Below, in pieces: positions 9,759 through 20,554 of a stretch of DNA of 64,000 nucleotides. Within the stretch, counting starts at the first letter, position 1. Each line of letters begins with the position of its first letter. The stretch is from Vibrio sp. B1FLJ16 (GTDB taxonomy: Bacteria > Pseudomonadota > Gammaproteobacteria > Enterobacterales > Vibrionaceae): positions 124,001 to 188,000 of the forward strand of contig NZ_HG992749.1 in assembly GCF_905175385.1 (NCBI RefSeq). Direction: 5' to 3'. Position numbers and translations under genes: made by a program. The notes under the pieces were generated by a model that did no database searches, had not been told where the DNA came from, and worked only from the letters and a program-made list of their open reading frames with translations.

Positions 9759-10038
9759 GATGTGACAGCCATATGGCTTATTCAGCACATCTTTTAAGCA
9801 ATAGTCAATTTGTATTGAACACAGAAGAGAACAAAGTTTTGTTTAAAGGTATCGTCCAAAACGAGAAAGCGTGCATTGAGCGTATAAATCGCAGAAAAGC
9901 TCAGGAGTAGATCACATATTTCTAGGCTTTTTGCTAAAATCTGGTACATTATGGCCGTTTTTTTAATCAGCAAATGTCGCCAGAGAACACCCGTTCTTAG
10001 CTTGGGGGCATTTCATTTATCTAAGTGAATCAATATCC

Positions 10039-11868
10039 ATGGCTACTCCACAGATTGATAAATTAAGAAATATCGCGATTATCGCGCACGTTGACCACGG
10101 TAAAACGACTCTGGTTGACAAGCTGCTACAACAATCAGGCACGCTTGAGTCTCGCGGTGAAGCTGAAGAGCGAGTCATGGACTCGAACGACATTGAGAAA
10201 GAGCGCGGTATTACCATTCTTGCTAAAAACACAGCAATTAACTGGAACGATTACCGTATCAACATCGTAGATACTCCGGGACACGCGGACTTCGGTGGCG
10301 AAGTAGAACGTATCATGTCGATGGTAGACTCTGTGCTACTTATCGTTGACGCTGTTGACGGCCCAATGCCGCAAACTCGTTTCGTAACGCAAAAAGCGTT
10401 TGCTCACGGTCTTAAGCCAATCGTAGTTATCAACAAGATTGACCGTCCGGGTGCTCGCCCTGACTGGGTTATGGACCAAGTATTCGACCTGTTCGATAAC
10501 CTAGGCGCAACTGACGAACAGCTAGACTTCAAAGTGGTTTACGCGTCTGCTCTAAACGGTTGGGCTGCTCTAGAAGAAGGCGAAACTGGCGAGAACATGG
10601 AGCCATTATTCCAGACTATCGTTGATGTTGTAGATGCGCCAAATGTTGACCTTGATGGTCCGCTACAGATGCAAGTTTCTCAGCTAGATTACAGCTCTTA
10701 CGTGGGTGTTATCGGTGTTGCTCGCGTAACTCGCGGTAGCGTTAAACCAAACCAACAAGTAACGGTTATCGGCGCTGACGGTAAAACCCGTAACGGTAAA
10801 GTGGGTACGGTTATGGGCTATCTGGGTCTGGACCGCCACGAAGTGGATCAAGCTAATGCGGGTGACATCATTGCTATCACTGGCCTTGGTGAGCTTAAAA
10901 TCTCTGACACTATCTGTGCACAAAACGCAGTAGAAGCGCTACCTGCACTGTCAGTTGATGAGCCAACAGTAACGATGACGTTCCAGGTAAACACTTCTCC
11001 GTTCGCAGGTAAAGAAGGTAAGTTCGTAACTTCACGTAACATCCTTGAGCGTCTTGAGAAGGAACTGGTTCACAACGTAGCATTGCGCGTTGAGCAAACT
11101 GACGATCCAGATAAATTCCGCGTATCAGGCCGTGGTGAACTTCACCTGTCTATCCTGATCGAAAACATGCGCCGTGAAGGCTTTGAGCTTGCAGTATCTC
11201 GTCCGGAAGTAATCATCAAAGAAGAAGATGGTCAGTTGATGGAACCGTTTGAGACGGTAACTATCGACGTGATGGAAGAGCACCAGGGCGGCATCATGGA
11301 GAACATCGGCATGCGTAAAGGCGAGCTGAAAGATATGTCTCCAGATGGTAAAGGTCGTGTGCGCATGGACTTCATTATGCCATCACGTGGCCTGATCGGT
11401 TTCCAGACTGAGTTCATGACACTGACTTCTGGTTCTGGTCTTCTTTACCATACGTTTGATCACTACGGCCCACACAAAGGCGGTAACATCGGTCAGCGTA
11501 TTAACGGTGTACTTATTGCGAACGCAGCAGGTAAAGCACTGACTAACGCACTGTTTAACCTTCAGGAGCGTGGTCGTCTATTCATCGGTCACGGTGTTGA
11601 AGTTTACGAAGGTATGGTTATCGGTATTCACAGCCGTGACAACGACCTGACAGTAAACGCACTGAAAGGTAAGCAGCTGACTAACGTTCGTGCTTCTGGT
11701 ACTGATGACGCACAGGTTCTTACTCCGCCAATCATCATGACACTTGAGCAAGCGCTTGAGTTTATCGATGACGACGAGCTAGTAGAAGTAACACCTGAAA
11801 GCATCCGTATCCGCAAGAAGTTCCTGACGGAAAGTGACCGTAAGCGTGCTTCACGTGCAGCGAAGTAA
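10039..11868 (+). CDS. typA: Ribosome-associated GTPase TypA/BipA
   Basis: Translational GTPase of 609 residues related to EF-G and LepA, which binds the ribosome and helps large-subunit assembly and growth in cold or stress. G domain with P-loop AHVDHGKT (16-23), the GITI switch I segment, [11 protein letters not shown] and [12 protein letters not shown]; then domain II (about 205-300), EF-G-like domains III and V, and the BipA-specific C-terminal domain with [12 protein letters not shown] and [13 protein letters not shown]. The family signature is complete. Codons are strongly biased, as in a highly expressed gene. A terminator follows after about 40 bases. Confidence 0.97.
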   Translation: MATPQIDKLRNIAIIAHVDHGKTTLVDKLLQQSGTLESRGEAEERVMDSNDIEKERGITILAKNTAINWNDYRINIVDTPGHADFGGEVERIMSMVDSVLLIVDAVDGPMPQTRFVTQKAFAHGLKPIVVINKIDRPGARPDWVMDQVFDLFDNLGATDEQLDFKVVYASALNGWAALEEGETGENMEPLFQTIVDVVDAPNVDLDGPLQMQVSQLDYSSYVGVIGVARVTRGSVKPNQQVTVIGADGKTRNGKVGTVMGYLGLDRHEVDQANAGDIIAITGLGELKISDTICAQNAVEALPALSVDEPTVTMTFQVNTSPFAGKEGKFVTSRNILERLEKELVHNVALRVEQTDDPDKFRVSGRGELHLSILIENMRREGFELAVSRPEVIIKEEDGQLMEPFETVTIDVMEEHQGGIMENIGMRKGELKDMSPDGKGRVRMDFIMPSRGLIGFQTEFMTLTSGSGLLYHTFDHYGPHKGGNIGQRINGVLIANAAGKALTNALFNLQERGRLFIGHGVEVYEGMVIGIHSRDNDLTVNALKGKQLTNVRASGTDDAQVLTPPIIMTLEQALEFIDDDELVEVTPESIRIRKKFLTESDRKRASRAAK

Positions 11869-11909
11869 TTTGTTATAACGGCTGACCGTTTTAACGGATT
11901 CGATAAAAT

Positions 11910-11941
11910 AAAAAGCCCTGAGCAATGCTCGGGGCTTTTTG
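11910..11941 (+). terminator. Terminator of typA
   Basis: Hairpin AAAAAGCCCTGAGC / GCTCGGGGCTTTTT with a short AAT loop, followed by T residues. Also A-rich on its left, so it may work in both directions for the convergent DUF2959 gene. Confidence 0.88.
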
Positions 11942-12023
11942 TCTTTAAGTTCTTGTCTGCGCTAACTTAATCTCTGATAGAGGTTAATGCCTCGACAGTT
12001 GAGAATAGCGTTAAGCTGTATAC

Positions 12024-12665
12024 TTAGTTCTGATTCAGCTTGCTGAGGAATCTGTCTGATTCAGCAATTGCTTCATTCATATGTCTGATGGCATATTGAA
12101 TCTCTTTCTCTAAGTTTGAAAACTCGCCCTGCAGAGAACCGATAGCACTTGCATTCAGGTTATGCTTTAAATACAAAGTGTTGTCACGTAGCGTATTCAA
12201 TACCGGAGTCATCTTACTTTCAGCACGCTTCATTGCGCTGAGCATGGTGTTATAAGAGGTTCTGGTTTCACGCAGTTTCTGCTGGCTTGAGCGTCGCAGA
12301 CTGGCACTGGTGTACAGATCGAGCTCTGCCTGCCACTCTTCAAACAGGGCGTCAGAGACATCTTCAATGGCAGCGATACGATCACGGACATCCTGAGCCG
12401 CTTTCTCACTGTCTTCATATTTGTCGTTGATGTCGTTGTATACGCTCTCCAGTTCACCACCATCAAAATTGGTCAGAGCGGATAGCGCTTCCAGGGCACT
12501 GGTGAACTCTTCCTGTGCATCCTGTTGGGATTCTTTGGCATCTTCGACACGGTCTACCATGATGTCTCGTTTATGGTAGCCCACTTGTTCCATTGCTGAA
12601 TAATATGCAGACTGACACCCTGTTAAAGTAAAAATTGATAGTACAATTGCTAATAAATAAGGCAT
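12024..12665 (-). CDS. DUF2959 family lipoprotein
   Basis: 213 residues with a signal peptide ending in the lipobox LTGC (Cys17), so a membrane-anchored lipoprotein. The rest is almost entirely helical and charged, with long heptad-like stretches (about 35-120 and 130-210) that suggest coiled coil. The segment YYSAMEQVGYHKRDIMVDRVEDAKESQ after the Cys is typical of the DUF2959 family as I recall it. Function unknown. It is divergent from yihY with 50 bases between starts and has a TAGGA ribosome site. Confidence 0.8.
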   Translation of the reverse strand: MPYLLAIVLSIFTLTGCQSAYYSAMEQVGYHKRDIMVDRVEDAKESQQDAQEEFTSALEALSALTNFDGGELESVYNDINDKYEDSEKAAQDVRDRIAAIEDVSDALFEEWQAELDLYTSASLRRSSQQKLRETRTSYNTMLSAMKRAESKMTPVLNTLRDNTLYLKHNLNASAIGSLQGEFSNLEKEIQYAIRHMNEAIAESDRFLSKLNQN

Positions 12666-12715
12666 TTTTTATGTCCTAGCCGATAAGGTTTTATGATCTA
12701 ATTATGGAATGAACT

Positions 12716-13660
12716 ATGAACCAGTTGTTAGACAGTTACAAGGCGAGATTAAGTCACCTATTGCCAAGTTGCGTCGCTTTCATTAAGTATCTTGTTAAGC
12801 GTCTGACGCACGACCGCATGAATGTAAATGCAGGTTACCTCGCCTATATTACCTTGCTGTCCATCGTACCGATGCTAACGGTGCTGTTTTCAATATTGTC
12901 GAAATTCCCTGCCTTTGCAAATGTAGGCGAAGTGCTGCAAGAGTTTATTATTGTCAATTTCGTACCTGCTTCTGGGGAGGCGGTACATAGCGCACTGCAA
13001 TCCTTTGTTGCCAATACCGGTAAAATGAGTGCGGTGGGTGGCGCATTCTTATTCATTGCAGCGTTGATGTTGATTTCCAATGTCGATAAGAACCTGAATT
13101 ACATTTGGCGAGTCAAACAGAAACGTGGCTTCGTCCCTTCTTTCGCTACTTACTGGATGGTGTTAACGCTTGGTCCGATTCTGGTCGGAGCCAGTATTGC
13201 TGCGACTTCTTACGTGACGTCGCTTCAAATCCTGGAAAATGAAACCTTATCCGGTGCTTTTAATCTGTTTTTACGTTGGCTGCCTTTGATGTTGTCCTTT
13301 TCGGCTTTTTTAGGGTTGTACATATTGGTACCGAATAAAAAAGTCTATCTAGCTCATGGTGTCGTCGGCGCTGTGCTAGCGGCAATACTGTTTGAGCTGA
13401 GTAAGAAAGGTTTTGCGCTGTATATTACTCAGTTCCCGTCTTACCAGTTGATTTACGGCGCACTGGCTGCAATCCCTATCCTGTTTGTCTGGGTGTATCT
13501 GTGCTGGATGATTGTGTTAATTGGTGCAGAGGTAACGGCTGCTCTTGGTGAGCGAGAGCACTGGAGTGAAGACCTAGACATGATACACTCGGTCGCTGAA
13601 TCTCAGTTAGCAAACAAAGGAAGCGAGCGTAGTGATAGCTCTAATTCAACGAGTCAGTGA
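12716..13660 (+). CDS. yihY: YihY/BrkB family inner-membrane protein (UPF0761)
   Basis: 314 residues with about six transmembrane helices (roughly 35-60, 95-120, 140-165, 180-205, 215-240, 245-275). The segment [22 protein letters not shown] and the later [30 protein letters not shown] are the family hallmarks. The family was once called ribonuclease BN by mistake; its real role is not established. The last codons overlap the start of dtd by 29 bases, so the two genes are translationally linked. The C-terminal tail (about 285-314) is short, polar and Ser-rich. Confidence 0.9.
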   Translation: MNQLLDSYKARLSHLLPSCVAFIKYLVKRLTHDRMNVNAGYLAYITLLSIVPMLTVLFSILSKFPAFANVGEVLQEFIIVNFVPASGEAVHSALQSFVANTGKMSAVGGAFLFIAALMLISNVDKNLNYIWRVKQKRGFVPSFATYWMVLTLGPILVGASIAATSYVTSLQILENETLSGAFNLFLRWLPLMLSFSAFLGLYILVPNKKVYLAHGVVGAVLAAILFELSKKGFALYITQFPSYQLIYGALAAIPILFVWVYLCWMIVLIGAEVTAALGEREHWSEDLDMIHSVAESQLANKGSERSDSSNSTSQ

Positions 13661-14066
13661 AGCGGCCGTCCGTGTTGACGGCGAAGTGGTGGGTGAAATC
13701 GATCAAGGTCTGCTGGTCCTGCTAGGGGTTGAGAAGGACGATGATGAAGCCAAAGCAAAACGCTTAATGGAGCGTGTGACGACTTACCGTGTATTTGAAG
13801 ACGATGAGGGTAAAATGAACCTTAACGTCAAACAGGTGGACGGCAAAGTACTCGTTGTTTCGCAATTTACTCTGCCAGCGGATACCAAAAAGGGCACTCG
13901 GGCAGGATTTTCTCGTGGTGCACATCCGGCAGATGCAGAGCGCCTTTACGATTATTTTTCAGATTTATGTGAACAGGTTTTACCGACAGAGCGTGGCCGT
14001 TTTGCTGCTGATATGAAAGTCTCATTAGTTAATGACGGCCCGGTAACATTCTGGCTGCAGGTGTAA
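13632..14066 (+). CDS. dtd: D-aminoacyl-tRNA deacylase
   Basis: Cytoplasmic editing enzyme of 144 residues that removes D-amino acids (and glycine from tRNA-Ala) from tRNA. The start is GTG at 13632, inside yihY, giving [13 protein letters not shown], which matches the family N-terminus. Conserved active-site segments SQFTLPADT and the Gly-cisPro motif [11 protein letters not shown] at the C-terminus are both present. It follows yihY in an overlapping arrangement (29 bases). Confidence 0.96.
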   Translation: MIALIQRVSEAAVRVDGEVVGEIDQGLLVLLGVEKDDDEAKAKRLMERVTTYRVFEDDEGKMNLNVKQVDGKVLVVSQFTLPADTKKGTRAGFSRGAHPADAERLYDYFSDLCEQVLPTERGRFAADMKVSLVNDGPVTFWLQV

Positions 14067-14086
14067 TCTGGAAACACATTTCTTAT

Positions 14087-14137
14087 AGTCTAAGCTTTAA
14101 CTCTGAGTTCATGGAATTGGCTTAGAGTGACTTTTTT
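14087..14137 (+). terminator. Possible terminator after dtd
   Basis: Imperfect stem AGTCTAAGC / GCTTAGAGTGACT with a T-run after it. The stem contains a bulge and a large loop, so strength is uncertain. Confidence 0.4.
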
Positions 14138-14169
14138 CTATATTTGTTTTGTACTTTCAAAGGATTGAT

Positions 14170-15087
14170 ATGTTCAAACTCATTACTCCCAATACTGAAA
14201 ACCAGCTAAATAAGTACTATCAGTTCCGCTGGCAGATGTTACGAGAGCCTTGGCGAATGCCTGTCGGCTCGGAGCGCGATGAATACGATAGTGTGAGTCA
14301 TCACCGCATGATTGTTGATGGCCGGGGGCGACCAATGGCTATTGGACGCTTATATATTACCCCGGACAATGACGGCCAGATCCGCTATATGGCGGTGAAG
14401 AACAATCGCCGCAGTAAGGGGATGGGGTCTCTTGTATTAGTGGCACTGGAGTCACTGGCGCGCCAGGAAGGTGCGAAACGTCTGGTATGTAATGCCCGTG
14501 AAGATGCGATTGCCTTCTACGAGAAAAGTGGTTTTGAGCGCCGCGGTGAACTTACCGATGAACGCGGTCCGGTTCGTCATCAGCAAATGGTCAAGCGACT
14601 GGAGCCGATGGCGAACGTTTTACGTCGCCCTGACTGGTGTACCGAGCTGCAAAAGCGATGGGAAGCCCAAATCCCTATCAGCGATAAGATGGGGATTAAA
14701 ATCAACCAGTATACGGGTTACCAGTTCGAATGTTCCGCTCAGCTCAATCCTAATCTGAACCCCCATAACACCATGTTTGCCGGATCTGCTTTTACTTTAG
14801 CGACACTGACAGGGTGGGGTATGACCTGGTTGTTGCTTAGAGAGCGCGGTCTGCAAGGCGATATTGTGCTTGCAGACAGTACCATTCGTTATCGTCATCC
14901 AGTTGAGCAAAACCCGGTTGCCAGCACATCGCTGGATGGTATTAGCGGCGATTTGGATCGTCTGGCGACGGGCCGTAAAGCGCGTATCGTTATTCACGTC
15001 GTGATTTATAGCGGAGACACTCCGGCGGTCGATTTTGTCGGAACCTATATGCTGATGCCGAATTATTCCAAATTACTCAGTAGCTAA
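14170..15087 (+). CDS. GNAT acetyltransferase-thioesterase fusion, YiiD type
   Basis: 305 residues from the ATG at 14170, chosen because AAAGGA sits six bases upstream; the in-frame TTG at 14149 lacks this. N-terminal GNAT domain (about 1-145) with the acetyl-CoA loop NNRRSKGMGSLV and the AIAFYEKSGFERRGE segment; C-terminal hotdog-fold YiiD domain (about 160-300) with NPHNTMFAGSAFTLATLTGWG and DSTIRYRHPV. This is the same two-domain order as E. coli YiiD, which has been linked to fatty-acid initiation (recalled, not checked). The last 15 bases overlap the convergent AsmA-like gene. Confidence 0.85.
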   Translation: MFKLITPNTENQLNKYYQFRWQMLREPWRMPVGSERDEYDSVSHHRMIVDGRGRPMAIGRLYITPDNDGQIRYMAVKNNRRSKGMGSLVLVALESLARQEGAKRLVCNAREDAIAFYEKSGFERRGELTDERGPVRHQQMVKRLEPMANVLRRPDWCTELQKRWEAQIPISDKMGIKINQYTGYQFECSAQLNPNLNPHNTMFAGSAFTLATLTGWGMTWLLLRERGLQGDIVLADSTIRYRHPVEQNPVASTSLDGISGDLDRLATGRKARIVIHVVIYSGDTPAVDFVGTYMLMPNYSKLLSS

Positions 15088-17148
15088 CGCTTTGTCAGCC
15101 GTAATATCGTTTGTTGCTGGTTCATCTGTTGATTCAGCCTCTTCAATAGGCTCTGCTATGTGCCGCTCTGTATTGATGTGTGAAACAGGATGTTCAGCCT
15201 CATCAGTATAAGTATCAGCATCTTGTGCTTGCCGAGGTTGTGCTGGGTTTTTATCCAAAGCAGAATCCGCGTTTTCTGCTGGCTTAATGCATTGACCAGC
15301 GGCGGTCGCCTTGCTGAAGATGTCGCCTTTAATGACTCCGCATTCCTCCTGCAGCGTATACTCGACGCCACTTAAAGGGTCACTGGCTAAATCAAAATCG
15401 CCGGAGATTTGGCCACTGATAGCATCACCAGAGATGGTGACGGGCTGAACTGAAACTTCGCCGCGCTGCATTTGCAGGCGGATTGGAGACAAGGTTATCG
15501 CTTTAAGCGATTTGTCCGCCCGTGACCGTAATGTCGTGTTGCGCAGATTGGCGTCGATGCTGCCTGTCAGGCTGTATTCCAGCATGTTCTGGTCTCCGGC
15601 AAGGCCATGCAGTTCAAGATTAAGATCGGAGAAACCTTCGACGGCTAATACATCAGGCAGGTAAGGGTGGAACAGCATCAAAGGAATGCCGTCAGCATTT
15701 AAGTGCAGCATCCATGGCTGACTGGTCGTACTGACGTCTATTTGTCCGTAGCCTTCAATATAGCCTTGTTCTAGCGGGGCAAACAGGCGGGTCAGCTCCC
15801 AGAGTCCATCATTACTTTGGGTGGTAAGTGCCGCGTGTGATGACAGAATCTGATTGTAACTGGCGTTGACGACGCTGGCGTCCAGCTTACCATTCCACAC
15901 TGCCCAGCGAGACCAGGTGCGTTTTAATTCGAGCTGGTCGCCTTCTAAGTTCAGTCCTGTTAGCTGCCAGTATGGTTCCTGAGCTAACTGAATGATCTGG
16001 CTACGCTCAATATCGAGTCGTTTGATTTCCACTTCTTCAAGCTCTCTGGTCGCCGTTGCCCACCATTCGCTGCTTTCATTTGGTTGAATTGCCCATTTCA
16101 AACCCTGGACAGAAGCGGTTTCAATCTGCCACTTAGCCGGTTGGAACTGGCCTGATACCTGAATACGGCCTTGCTGCCAGTCCAGATAGAGCTCTTTCAG
16201 CTCAATTAACTGCGGTGACAATGAGGCGTTCAGACGCGGTTCTATTGCTACCTGTTCCTGAAAGCGGACACTGTCGGCCTGCAGAGAAACCTGCGCTGTG
16301 GCATTCCAGATAGAAAGTGGCAGCTCAGCGTCTTCGACCGAAAGCTCCAGGTTCTGCCAGTGCCATGCGCCCCACTCGATATCGGCACTGAGCAGGTCCA
16401 GGCTGTTAATATGGTTTATCTCGAACGGGAGCTTTTGCCATGGCTTGGCAAGCAGAGACTGAAACTGGGTGTTGTTCATTTTCAGCTTATCGATGGTGAC
16501 GTTCACCAGCGACCAGCCTTGTGGGTATTGTTCGCCTTGACCGGAGACCTGGCTGTCTCTCCATTTAAACGAAGCCCCGTAAAGGGTACTGTTTTCTGGT
16601 TGATGGTTCATATCAACCAGAACGTCGTCTAATGCCTCTCCGTTCCAGTAGATTTGAGTCGCAGAGAGTTGGATCTCGCCATAGGGCAGCTTATGCGTAT
16701 TGTTGTGCCATGCTGGAGACTGGACTTGTATGTTTACTCCGTTAATTACTAGTTGGCCATCGGCGTAATCAAGATTTTTAGCAGCAATCTGGTGAAACTG
16801 GAATGTATTCAGTTTGGGTAGCGGAGGCAGCCCTTTTGGCAGGCTTACGCCATCGATAAGTAAGCTGTCAATAATCCACTTTCCATCGCGATGTATGTCC
16901 GGGTTCAGCCATACATCGATTTTATCAATATAGGAGATTTGCTCGTTTTGAGTGCGAACACCTTGTACTTTAAAATGGTAGGGGAAGTCATAGTGCACCT
17001 GTTCGGCCTGATATGGCAGGTTGAGATGCTCAGAAACAAAAGCCCAGGTCTGGTTGGAGTAGGAAGTGGTGAGTAGCGCAATAATGGTCGCCGGAATGGC
17101 GAGCAGCAGAACAAGTACCAGAATTAGAATGCGGAGCACGGTTTTCAT
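15073..17148 (-). CDS. AsmA-like envelope protein
   Basis: 691 residues with one N-terminal transmembrane helix (about 5-28) and a long beta-rich periplasmic body, followed by an unusual C-terminal tail. The N-terminal layout (short cytoplasmic start, helix, then FPYHFKVQGVR) and repeated beta segments such as DLNLELHGLAGDQNMLEYS fit the AsmA/YhdP-type lipid-transport group, though similarity is general. Residues about 600-691 are rich in Ala, Glu, Asp, Pro and Thr and look disordered. The 3' end overlaps the convergent YiiD-type gene by 15 bases. A role in envelope lipid homeostasis is inferred. Confidence 0.62.
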   Translation of the reverse strand: MKTVLRILILVLVLLLAIPATIIALLTTSYSNQTWAFVSEHLNLPYQAEQVHYDFPYHFKVQGVRTQNEQISYIDKIDVWLNPDIHRDGKWIIDSLLIDGVSLPKGLPPLPKLNTFQFHQIAAKNLDYADGQLVINGVNIQVQSPAWHNNTHKLPYGEIQLSATQIYWNGEALDDVLVDMNHQPENSTLYGASFKWRDSQVSGQGEQYPQGWSLVNVTIDKLKMNNTQFQSLLAKPWQKLPFEINHINSLDLLSADIEWGAWHWQNLELSVEDAELPLSIWNATAQVSLQADSVRFQEQVAIEPRLNASLSPQLIELKELYLDWQQGRIQVSGQFQPAKWQIETASVQGLKWAIQPNESSEWWATATRELEEVEIKRLDIERSQIIQLAQEPYWQLTGLNLEGDQLELKRTWSRWAVWNGKLDASVVNASYNQILSSHAALTTQSNDGLWELTRLFAPLEQGYIEGYGQIDVSTTSQPWMLHLNADGIPLMLFHPYLPDVLAVEGFSDLNLELHGLAGDQNMLEYSLTGSIDANLRNTTLRSRADKSLKAITLSPIRLQMQRGEVSVQPVTISGDAISGQISGDFDLASDPLSGVEYTLQEECGVIKGDIFSKATAAGQCIKPAENADSALDKNPAQPRQAQDADTYTDEAEHPVSHINTERHIAEPIEEAESTDEPATNDITADKALATE

Positions 17149-17215
17149 CCCTGCCAGAACCTATATGAAAGTGTGAAGCCAGTCTTTAGCTTGTCTCAAT
17201 CTTAAACGGGATTCA

Positions 17216-17242
17216 ATAAAAAGCCCCTCAAAAGAGGGGCTT
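17216..17242 (-). terminator. Terminator of pckA
   Basis: Read on the minus strand the stem AAGCCCCTC / GAGGGGCTT closes a four-base loop and is followed by TTT. It lies about 50 bases past the pckA stop codon. Confidence 0.85.
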
Positions 17243-17292
17243 GTCGGATATTTTTGTAACCAAATCACTCTCGACCAGGTTTTCTCTCGGTA

Positions 17293-18921
17293 TTAGTCAA
17301 GCTGAGGGCCTGCAGCAACCAGAGATTTACCTTCTTCGTTGTCAGTGTATTTATCAAAGTTTTTGATAAAGCGCTCTGCGAGATCTTTGGCTTTGCTTTC
17401 CCACTGAAGTGGATCAACGTAAGTATCACGAGGATCAAGAATCTCAGGGTTTACACCAGGTAACGAGCTTGGAATTTCAAGATTGAAGATTGGGACTTGC
17501 TTGGTTGGGGCATCTTCAATTGAACCATCCAGGATCGAATCGATGATGGCGCGCGTATCTTGAATAGATATACGCTTACCGCTGCCGTTCCATCCTGTGT
17601 TGACCAGATACGCCTGTGCTCCAGCTGCTTCGACACGTTTCACCAGTACTTCTGCGTACTTGGTCGGGTGCAGGGTCAGGAACGCCGCGCCAAAACATGC
17701 CGAGAAGGTTGGTGTCGGCTCGGTAATACCGCGCTCTGTACCGGCTAACTTAGCGGTAAAGCCAGACAGGAAGTGGTACTTGGTTTGCTCAGGAGTAAGT
17801 TTAGATACTGGCGGAAGTACGCCAAACGCATCAGCAGAAAGGAAAATCACTTTATTCGCATGACCGCCTTTAGACACAGGCTTGACGATATTGTCGATGT
17901 GATGAATCGGGTAAGATACTCGGGTATTTTCTGTCTTAGAGCCGTCATCAAAGTCGATAGAGCCGTCATCACGTATGGTGACATTTTCTAACAATGCATC
18001 GCGACGGATGGCGTTGTAGATATCAGGCTCCGCTTCTTTTGACAGTTTGATGGTCTTCGCGTAACAGCCGCCTTCGAAGTTAAACACACCGTCATCATCC
18101 CAGCCGTGCTCATCATCACCGATCAATTCACGTTTAGGATCGGTAGAAAGGGTAGTTTTACCAGTACCAGACAAGCCGAAGAAAATCGCAACGTCGCCAT
18201 CTTTACCCATGTTTGCACTACAGTGCATTGACGCGATGTCTTGCAGAGGAAGGAAGTAGTTCATCATCGCGAACATGCCTTTCTTCATTTCACCGCCGTA
18301 CCAGGTACCGCCGATAAGCTGCATTCTTTCTGTCAGGTTAAATACAGTGAAGTTTTCTGAATTAAGACCTTGTTTTTCCCAGTTCGGGTTGGTGCATTTC
18401 GCACCGTTCATCACCACGAAATCTGGCTCAAACGAAGCCAGTTCTTCTTCTGTCGGACGGATGAACATGTTTTTAACGAAGTGTGCCTGCCACGCAACTT
18501 CAGTGATAACACGAATGCTCAGGCGTGTATCAGGGTTCGCACCACAGTAACCGTCAACCACAAACAGGCGTTTGCCTGAAAGTTGGTTTGTCACTAACTC
18601 TTTGAGCTCATTCCAGACTTCCTGGCTGATTGGCTTGTTGTCATTTTTTACCGTGTCAGAAGTCCACCACATGTTTTCTTCTGTCGTTGCATCTTTCACG
18701 ATGTATTTATCTTTTGGTGAGCGACCAGTGAAGATGCCTGTATCAACAGCAACTGAACCTAATTCAGTAACCACACCGCGCTCGTAACCAGTTAGTCCTT
18801 CACGCGTTTCTTCTTCAAACAGCACTTCATAGCTCGGGTTACGGATAACCTCCTCTACGTTGTGCAGTCCATGTTTGGTTAGATCAAGTGTTGCAGCCAT
18901 AGTATGTTCCATAACGGTCAT
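17293..18921 (-). CDS. pckA: Phosphoenolpyruvate carboxykinase (ATP)
   Basis: Cytoplasmic gluconeogenic enzyme of 542 residues that converts oxaloacetate and ATP to PEP, CO2 and ADP. P-loop GLSGTGKT at 249-256 (kinase-1a), the metal-binding [21 protein letters not shown] (kinase-2), RSPKDKY near residue 67, and the substrate arginine in GTERGITEP. The N-terminus [18 protein letters not shown] is like that of other Vibrio PckA proteins. The 337 bases upstream contain an inverted repeat (19101-19127) but no operator I can name. A clear terminator follows. Confidence 0.97.
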   Translation of the reverse strand: MTVMEHTMAATLDLTKHGLHNVEEVIRNPSYEVLFEEETREGLTGYERGVVTELGSVAVDTGIFTGRSPKDKYIVKDATTEENMWWTSDTVKNDNKPISQEVWNELKELVTNQLSGKRLFVVDGYCGANPDTRLSIRVITEVAWQAHFVKNMFIRPTEEELASFEPDFVVMNGAKCTNPNWEKQGLNSENFTVFNLTERMQLIGGTWYGGEMKKGMFAMMNYFLPLQDIASMHCSANMGKDGDVAIFFGLSGTGKTTLSTDPKRELIGDDEHGWDDDGVFNFEGGCYAKTIKLSKEAEPDIYNAIRRDALLENVTIRDDGSIDFDDGSKTENTRVSYPIHHIDNIVKPVSKGGHANKVIFLSADAFGVLPPVSKLTPEQTKYHFLSGFTAKLAGTERGITEPTPTFSACFGAAFLTLHPTKYAEVLVKRVEAAGAQAYLVNTGWNGSGKRISIQDTRAIIDSILDGSIEDAPTKQVPIFNLEIPSSLPGVNPEILDPRDTYVDPLQWESKAKDLAERFIKNFDKYTDNEEGKSLVAAGPQLD

Positions 18922-19258
18922 AGGTGCTCCTTATAAGGATTTTTGTAGGGATTTTGTAATAATGTTTTAATTTTTATCTGCTCACCATGCTAGCAACGGG
19001 ATGGGGAGAAAACAGGGATATAGCTCAAAAAATAACCGTATTTTCCTTGGGGTTTTAGGTGTCCCGTCACATATTGGTATTAATAGTTTATCGTGTGCGC
19101 AATCCTTTATGCCAGGGTAAAAGGATTAATAATTACTTAAAATTAAGCGGTTATTTTATTACGTGAAAAGCTAGGTTTTACGGGGGTTGGATCACAAAAA
19201 GACCAGCGTTGAGCTGGCCTTTTGTTGGGGGAATTACGTGCTTGTTAAGCTATGAAAA
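18922..19258. other. Gap between pckA and hslO (337 bases)
   Basis: A/T-rich. It holds the hslO terminator (19195-19224) and an 8-bp perfect inverted repeat AATCCTTT (19101-19108) / AAAGGATT (19120-19127) about 180 bases upstream of pckA. The pckA promoter must lie here, but no convincing -35/-10 pair or complete CRP site was found by eye. Confidence 0.5.
19195..19224 (-). terminator. Terminator of hslR-hslO
   Basis: On the minus strand the stem AGGCCAGC / GCTGGTCTT with loop TCAAC is followed by five T residues, about 35 bases past the hslO stop codon. Confidence 0.85.
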
Positions 19259-20134
19259 TTAATGCAGTGTTTTATTGTCTGGAGTGGCTTGCGTATAGAG
19301 TTCGGTAATTTCAGATTCATCAAATGTGTATGTTGTGCCACAGTAATCACAATGTAACGAAACCGATCCCTCTTCGGCTAAAATGTCATAAATTTCAGAT
19401 TTCTCAACCGTAATGATTGCGGCACCGCTGCGTTCACGCGAACAACCACACTGGAATGAAACCGGTTGAGGTTCGTAAAGACGTACTTTGTCCTGATTAT
19501 ACAGGCGATACAGCAGTTCGTTAGCTTCCAAACTGAACAGTTCTTCGTCTTTCACGGTGTCGGTAAGCTGCTCCAGGTGCTCGAAATCATCAGGAGAGCC
19601 GGTACCGTCAGGCATCACCTGAATCAGCATACCTGCAGCATGCTGTTTGCCTTCGAATTCACCGGTGCGGATCCAAAGGCGCGTTTTCAGCTGTTCAGAG
19701 TTTGCAAAATAGCCTTCCAGTACTTCTGCCAGCGTATCGCCTTCTAAGCCTACCACGCCCTGGTAACGCTCACCGACTTTCGGCTCAATAGTAATTACCA
19801 TATGACCCTTGCCCATCATATCGTGCAGGCCGGCGTCATCAGCGATATCGCCTTCCCAGCGAGCGACACCACGAATGCGTTGTTTGTGGTCTCCGTTAAT
19901 GACCGCCAGAGAAACAGGGCCATCGCCTTGTAGTTGGATAGTGATAGAGCCTTCGAACTTAAGTGTTGCTGTTAAAAGAGTGGTTGATACGAGTAGCTCG
20001 CCTAACAGTTTTTGTACTGCTGCCGGATATTCCTTACTGGAGATAATCTGCTGGTACGCTTCATCCAATTGTACCAACTCGCCACGAACGGAAAGATCTT
20101 CGAATAGGTAGCGGTTTAAAACATTATTTGCCAT
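19259..20134 (-). CDS. hslO: Redox-regulated chaperone Hsp33
   Basis: Cytoplasmic holdase chaperone of 291 residues, activated by oxidation when its zinc centre opens. The four zinc cysteines are present in the C-terminal redox switch: C229 and C231 (QCGCSRERS) and C262 and C265 (CDYCGTTY). The N-terminal core has GEQ-like and substrate-binding segments ([28 protein letters not shown]). It lies 33 bases downstream of hslR on the same strand, and the two most likely form one operon that ends at the terminator above. Confidence 0.96.
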   Translation of the reverse strand: MANNVLNRYLFEDLSVRGELVQLDEAYQQIISSKEYPAAVQKLLGELLVSTTLLTATLKFEGSITIQLQGDGPVSLAVINGDHKQRIRGVARWEGDIADDAGLHDMMGKGHMVITIEPKVGERYQGVVGLEGDTLAEVLEGYFANSEQLKTRLWIRTGEFEGKQHAAGMLIQVMPDGTGSPDDFEHLEQLTDTVKDEELFSLEANELLYRLYNQDKVRLYEPQPVSFQCGCSRERSGAAIITVEKSEIYDILAEEGSVSLHCDYCGTTYTFDESEITELYTQATPDNKTLH

Positions 20135-20167
20135 GGAGTGATTTCCTCGTTGGTATTTCCGGCTTTA

Positions 20168-20554
20168 TTACTGGTGCTTGAACTTAATGATGTCACGGCG
20201 CTGCTTTTTATCAGGGCGGCGTTCCGGACTTGGGTTGTGGGCATTAAGTTTGCGTTGAGTTGCGTGCTCCTCGCGCTTCGCCAAACTTTCTTCAGTTTCG
20301 CGATATAACGTTTGGGCGATAGGTGCGCCTCGGCGTTGATCAGAGATTATCTCAATGATCACCGTTTTTTCTTCGTTACCTTGGCGAAGTTTAATTTCGG
20401 CACCCAGCTCAACGATTTTACTTGGTTTGCTTCGTTGGCCATTATAGTGGACTTTACCGCCATCGACCATGTTCCGTGCGATGGAGCGGGTTTTATAAAA
20501 TCTTGCGGCCCAAAGCCATTTATCCAGCCTGACGGCTTCATTTAGGGAACTCAT
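20168..20554 (-). CDS. hslR: Heat shock S4 RNA-binding protein Hsp15
   Basis: 128 residues. Hsp15 binds stalled 50S subunits that carry a nascent chain with tRNA and helps to recycle them. An S4 RNA-binding domain fills the N-terminal half (RLDKWLWAARFYKTRSIARNMVDGGKVHYNG), and a basic C-terminal tail rich in Arg and Lys (about 90-128) follows. hslO is directly downstream, the usual arrangement. Confidence 0.93.
   Translation of the reverse strand: MSSLNEAVRLDKWLWAARFYKTRSIARNMVDGGKVHYNGQRSKPSKIVELGAEIKLRQGNEEKTVIIEIISDQRRGAPIAQTLYRETEESLAKREEHATQRKLNAHNPSPERRPDKKQRRDIIKFKHQ

Larger units (their letters stand above)
9509..10038. other. Regulatory region between glnA and typA (530 bases)
   Basis: Divergent intergenic region. 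From glnA outward it holds an A/T-rich leader, the sigma-54 promoter, a block with five NtrC-like half-sites (9687-9758) and a 12-bp palindrome AGCCATATGGCT (9767-9778). The typA side (9780-10038) shows no promoter I can place with confidence. A 66-codon open frame at 9710-9910 runs through the operator block and is not considered a gene. Confidence 0.6.

Noticed and set aside
9710..9910. 66-codon plus-strand open frame in the glnA-typA gap
   Set aside because: It covers the NtrC-like sites, has no ribosome site and no protein likeness. Regulatory DNA is a better explanation.
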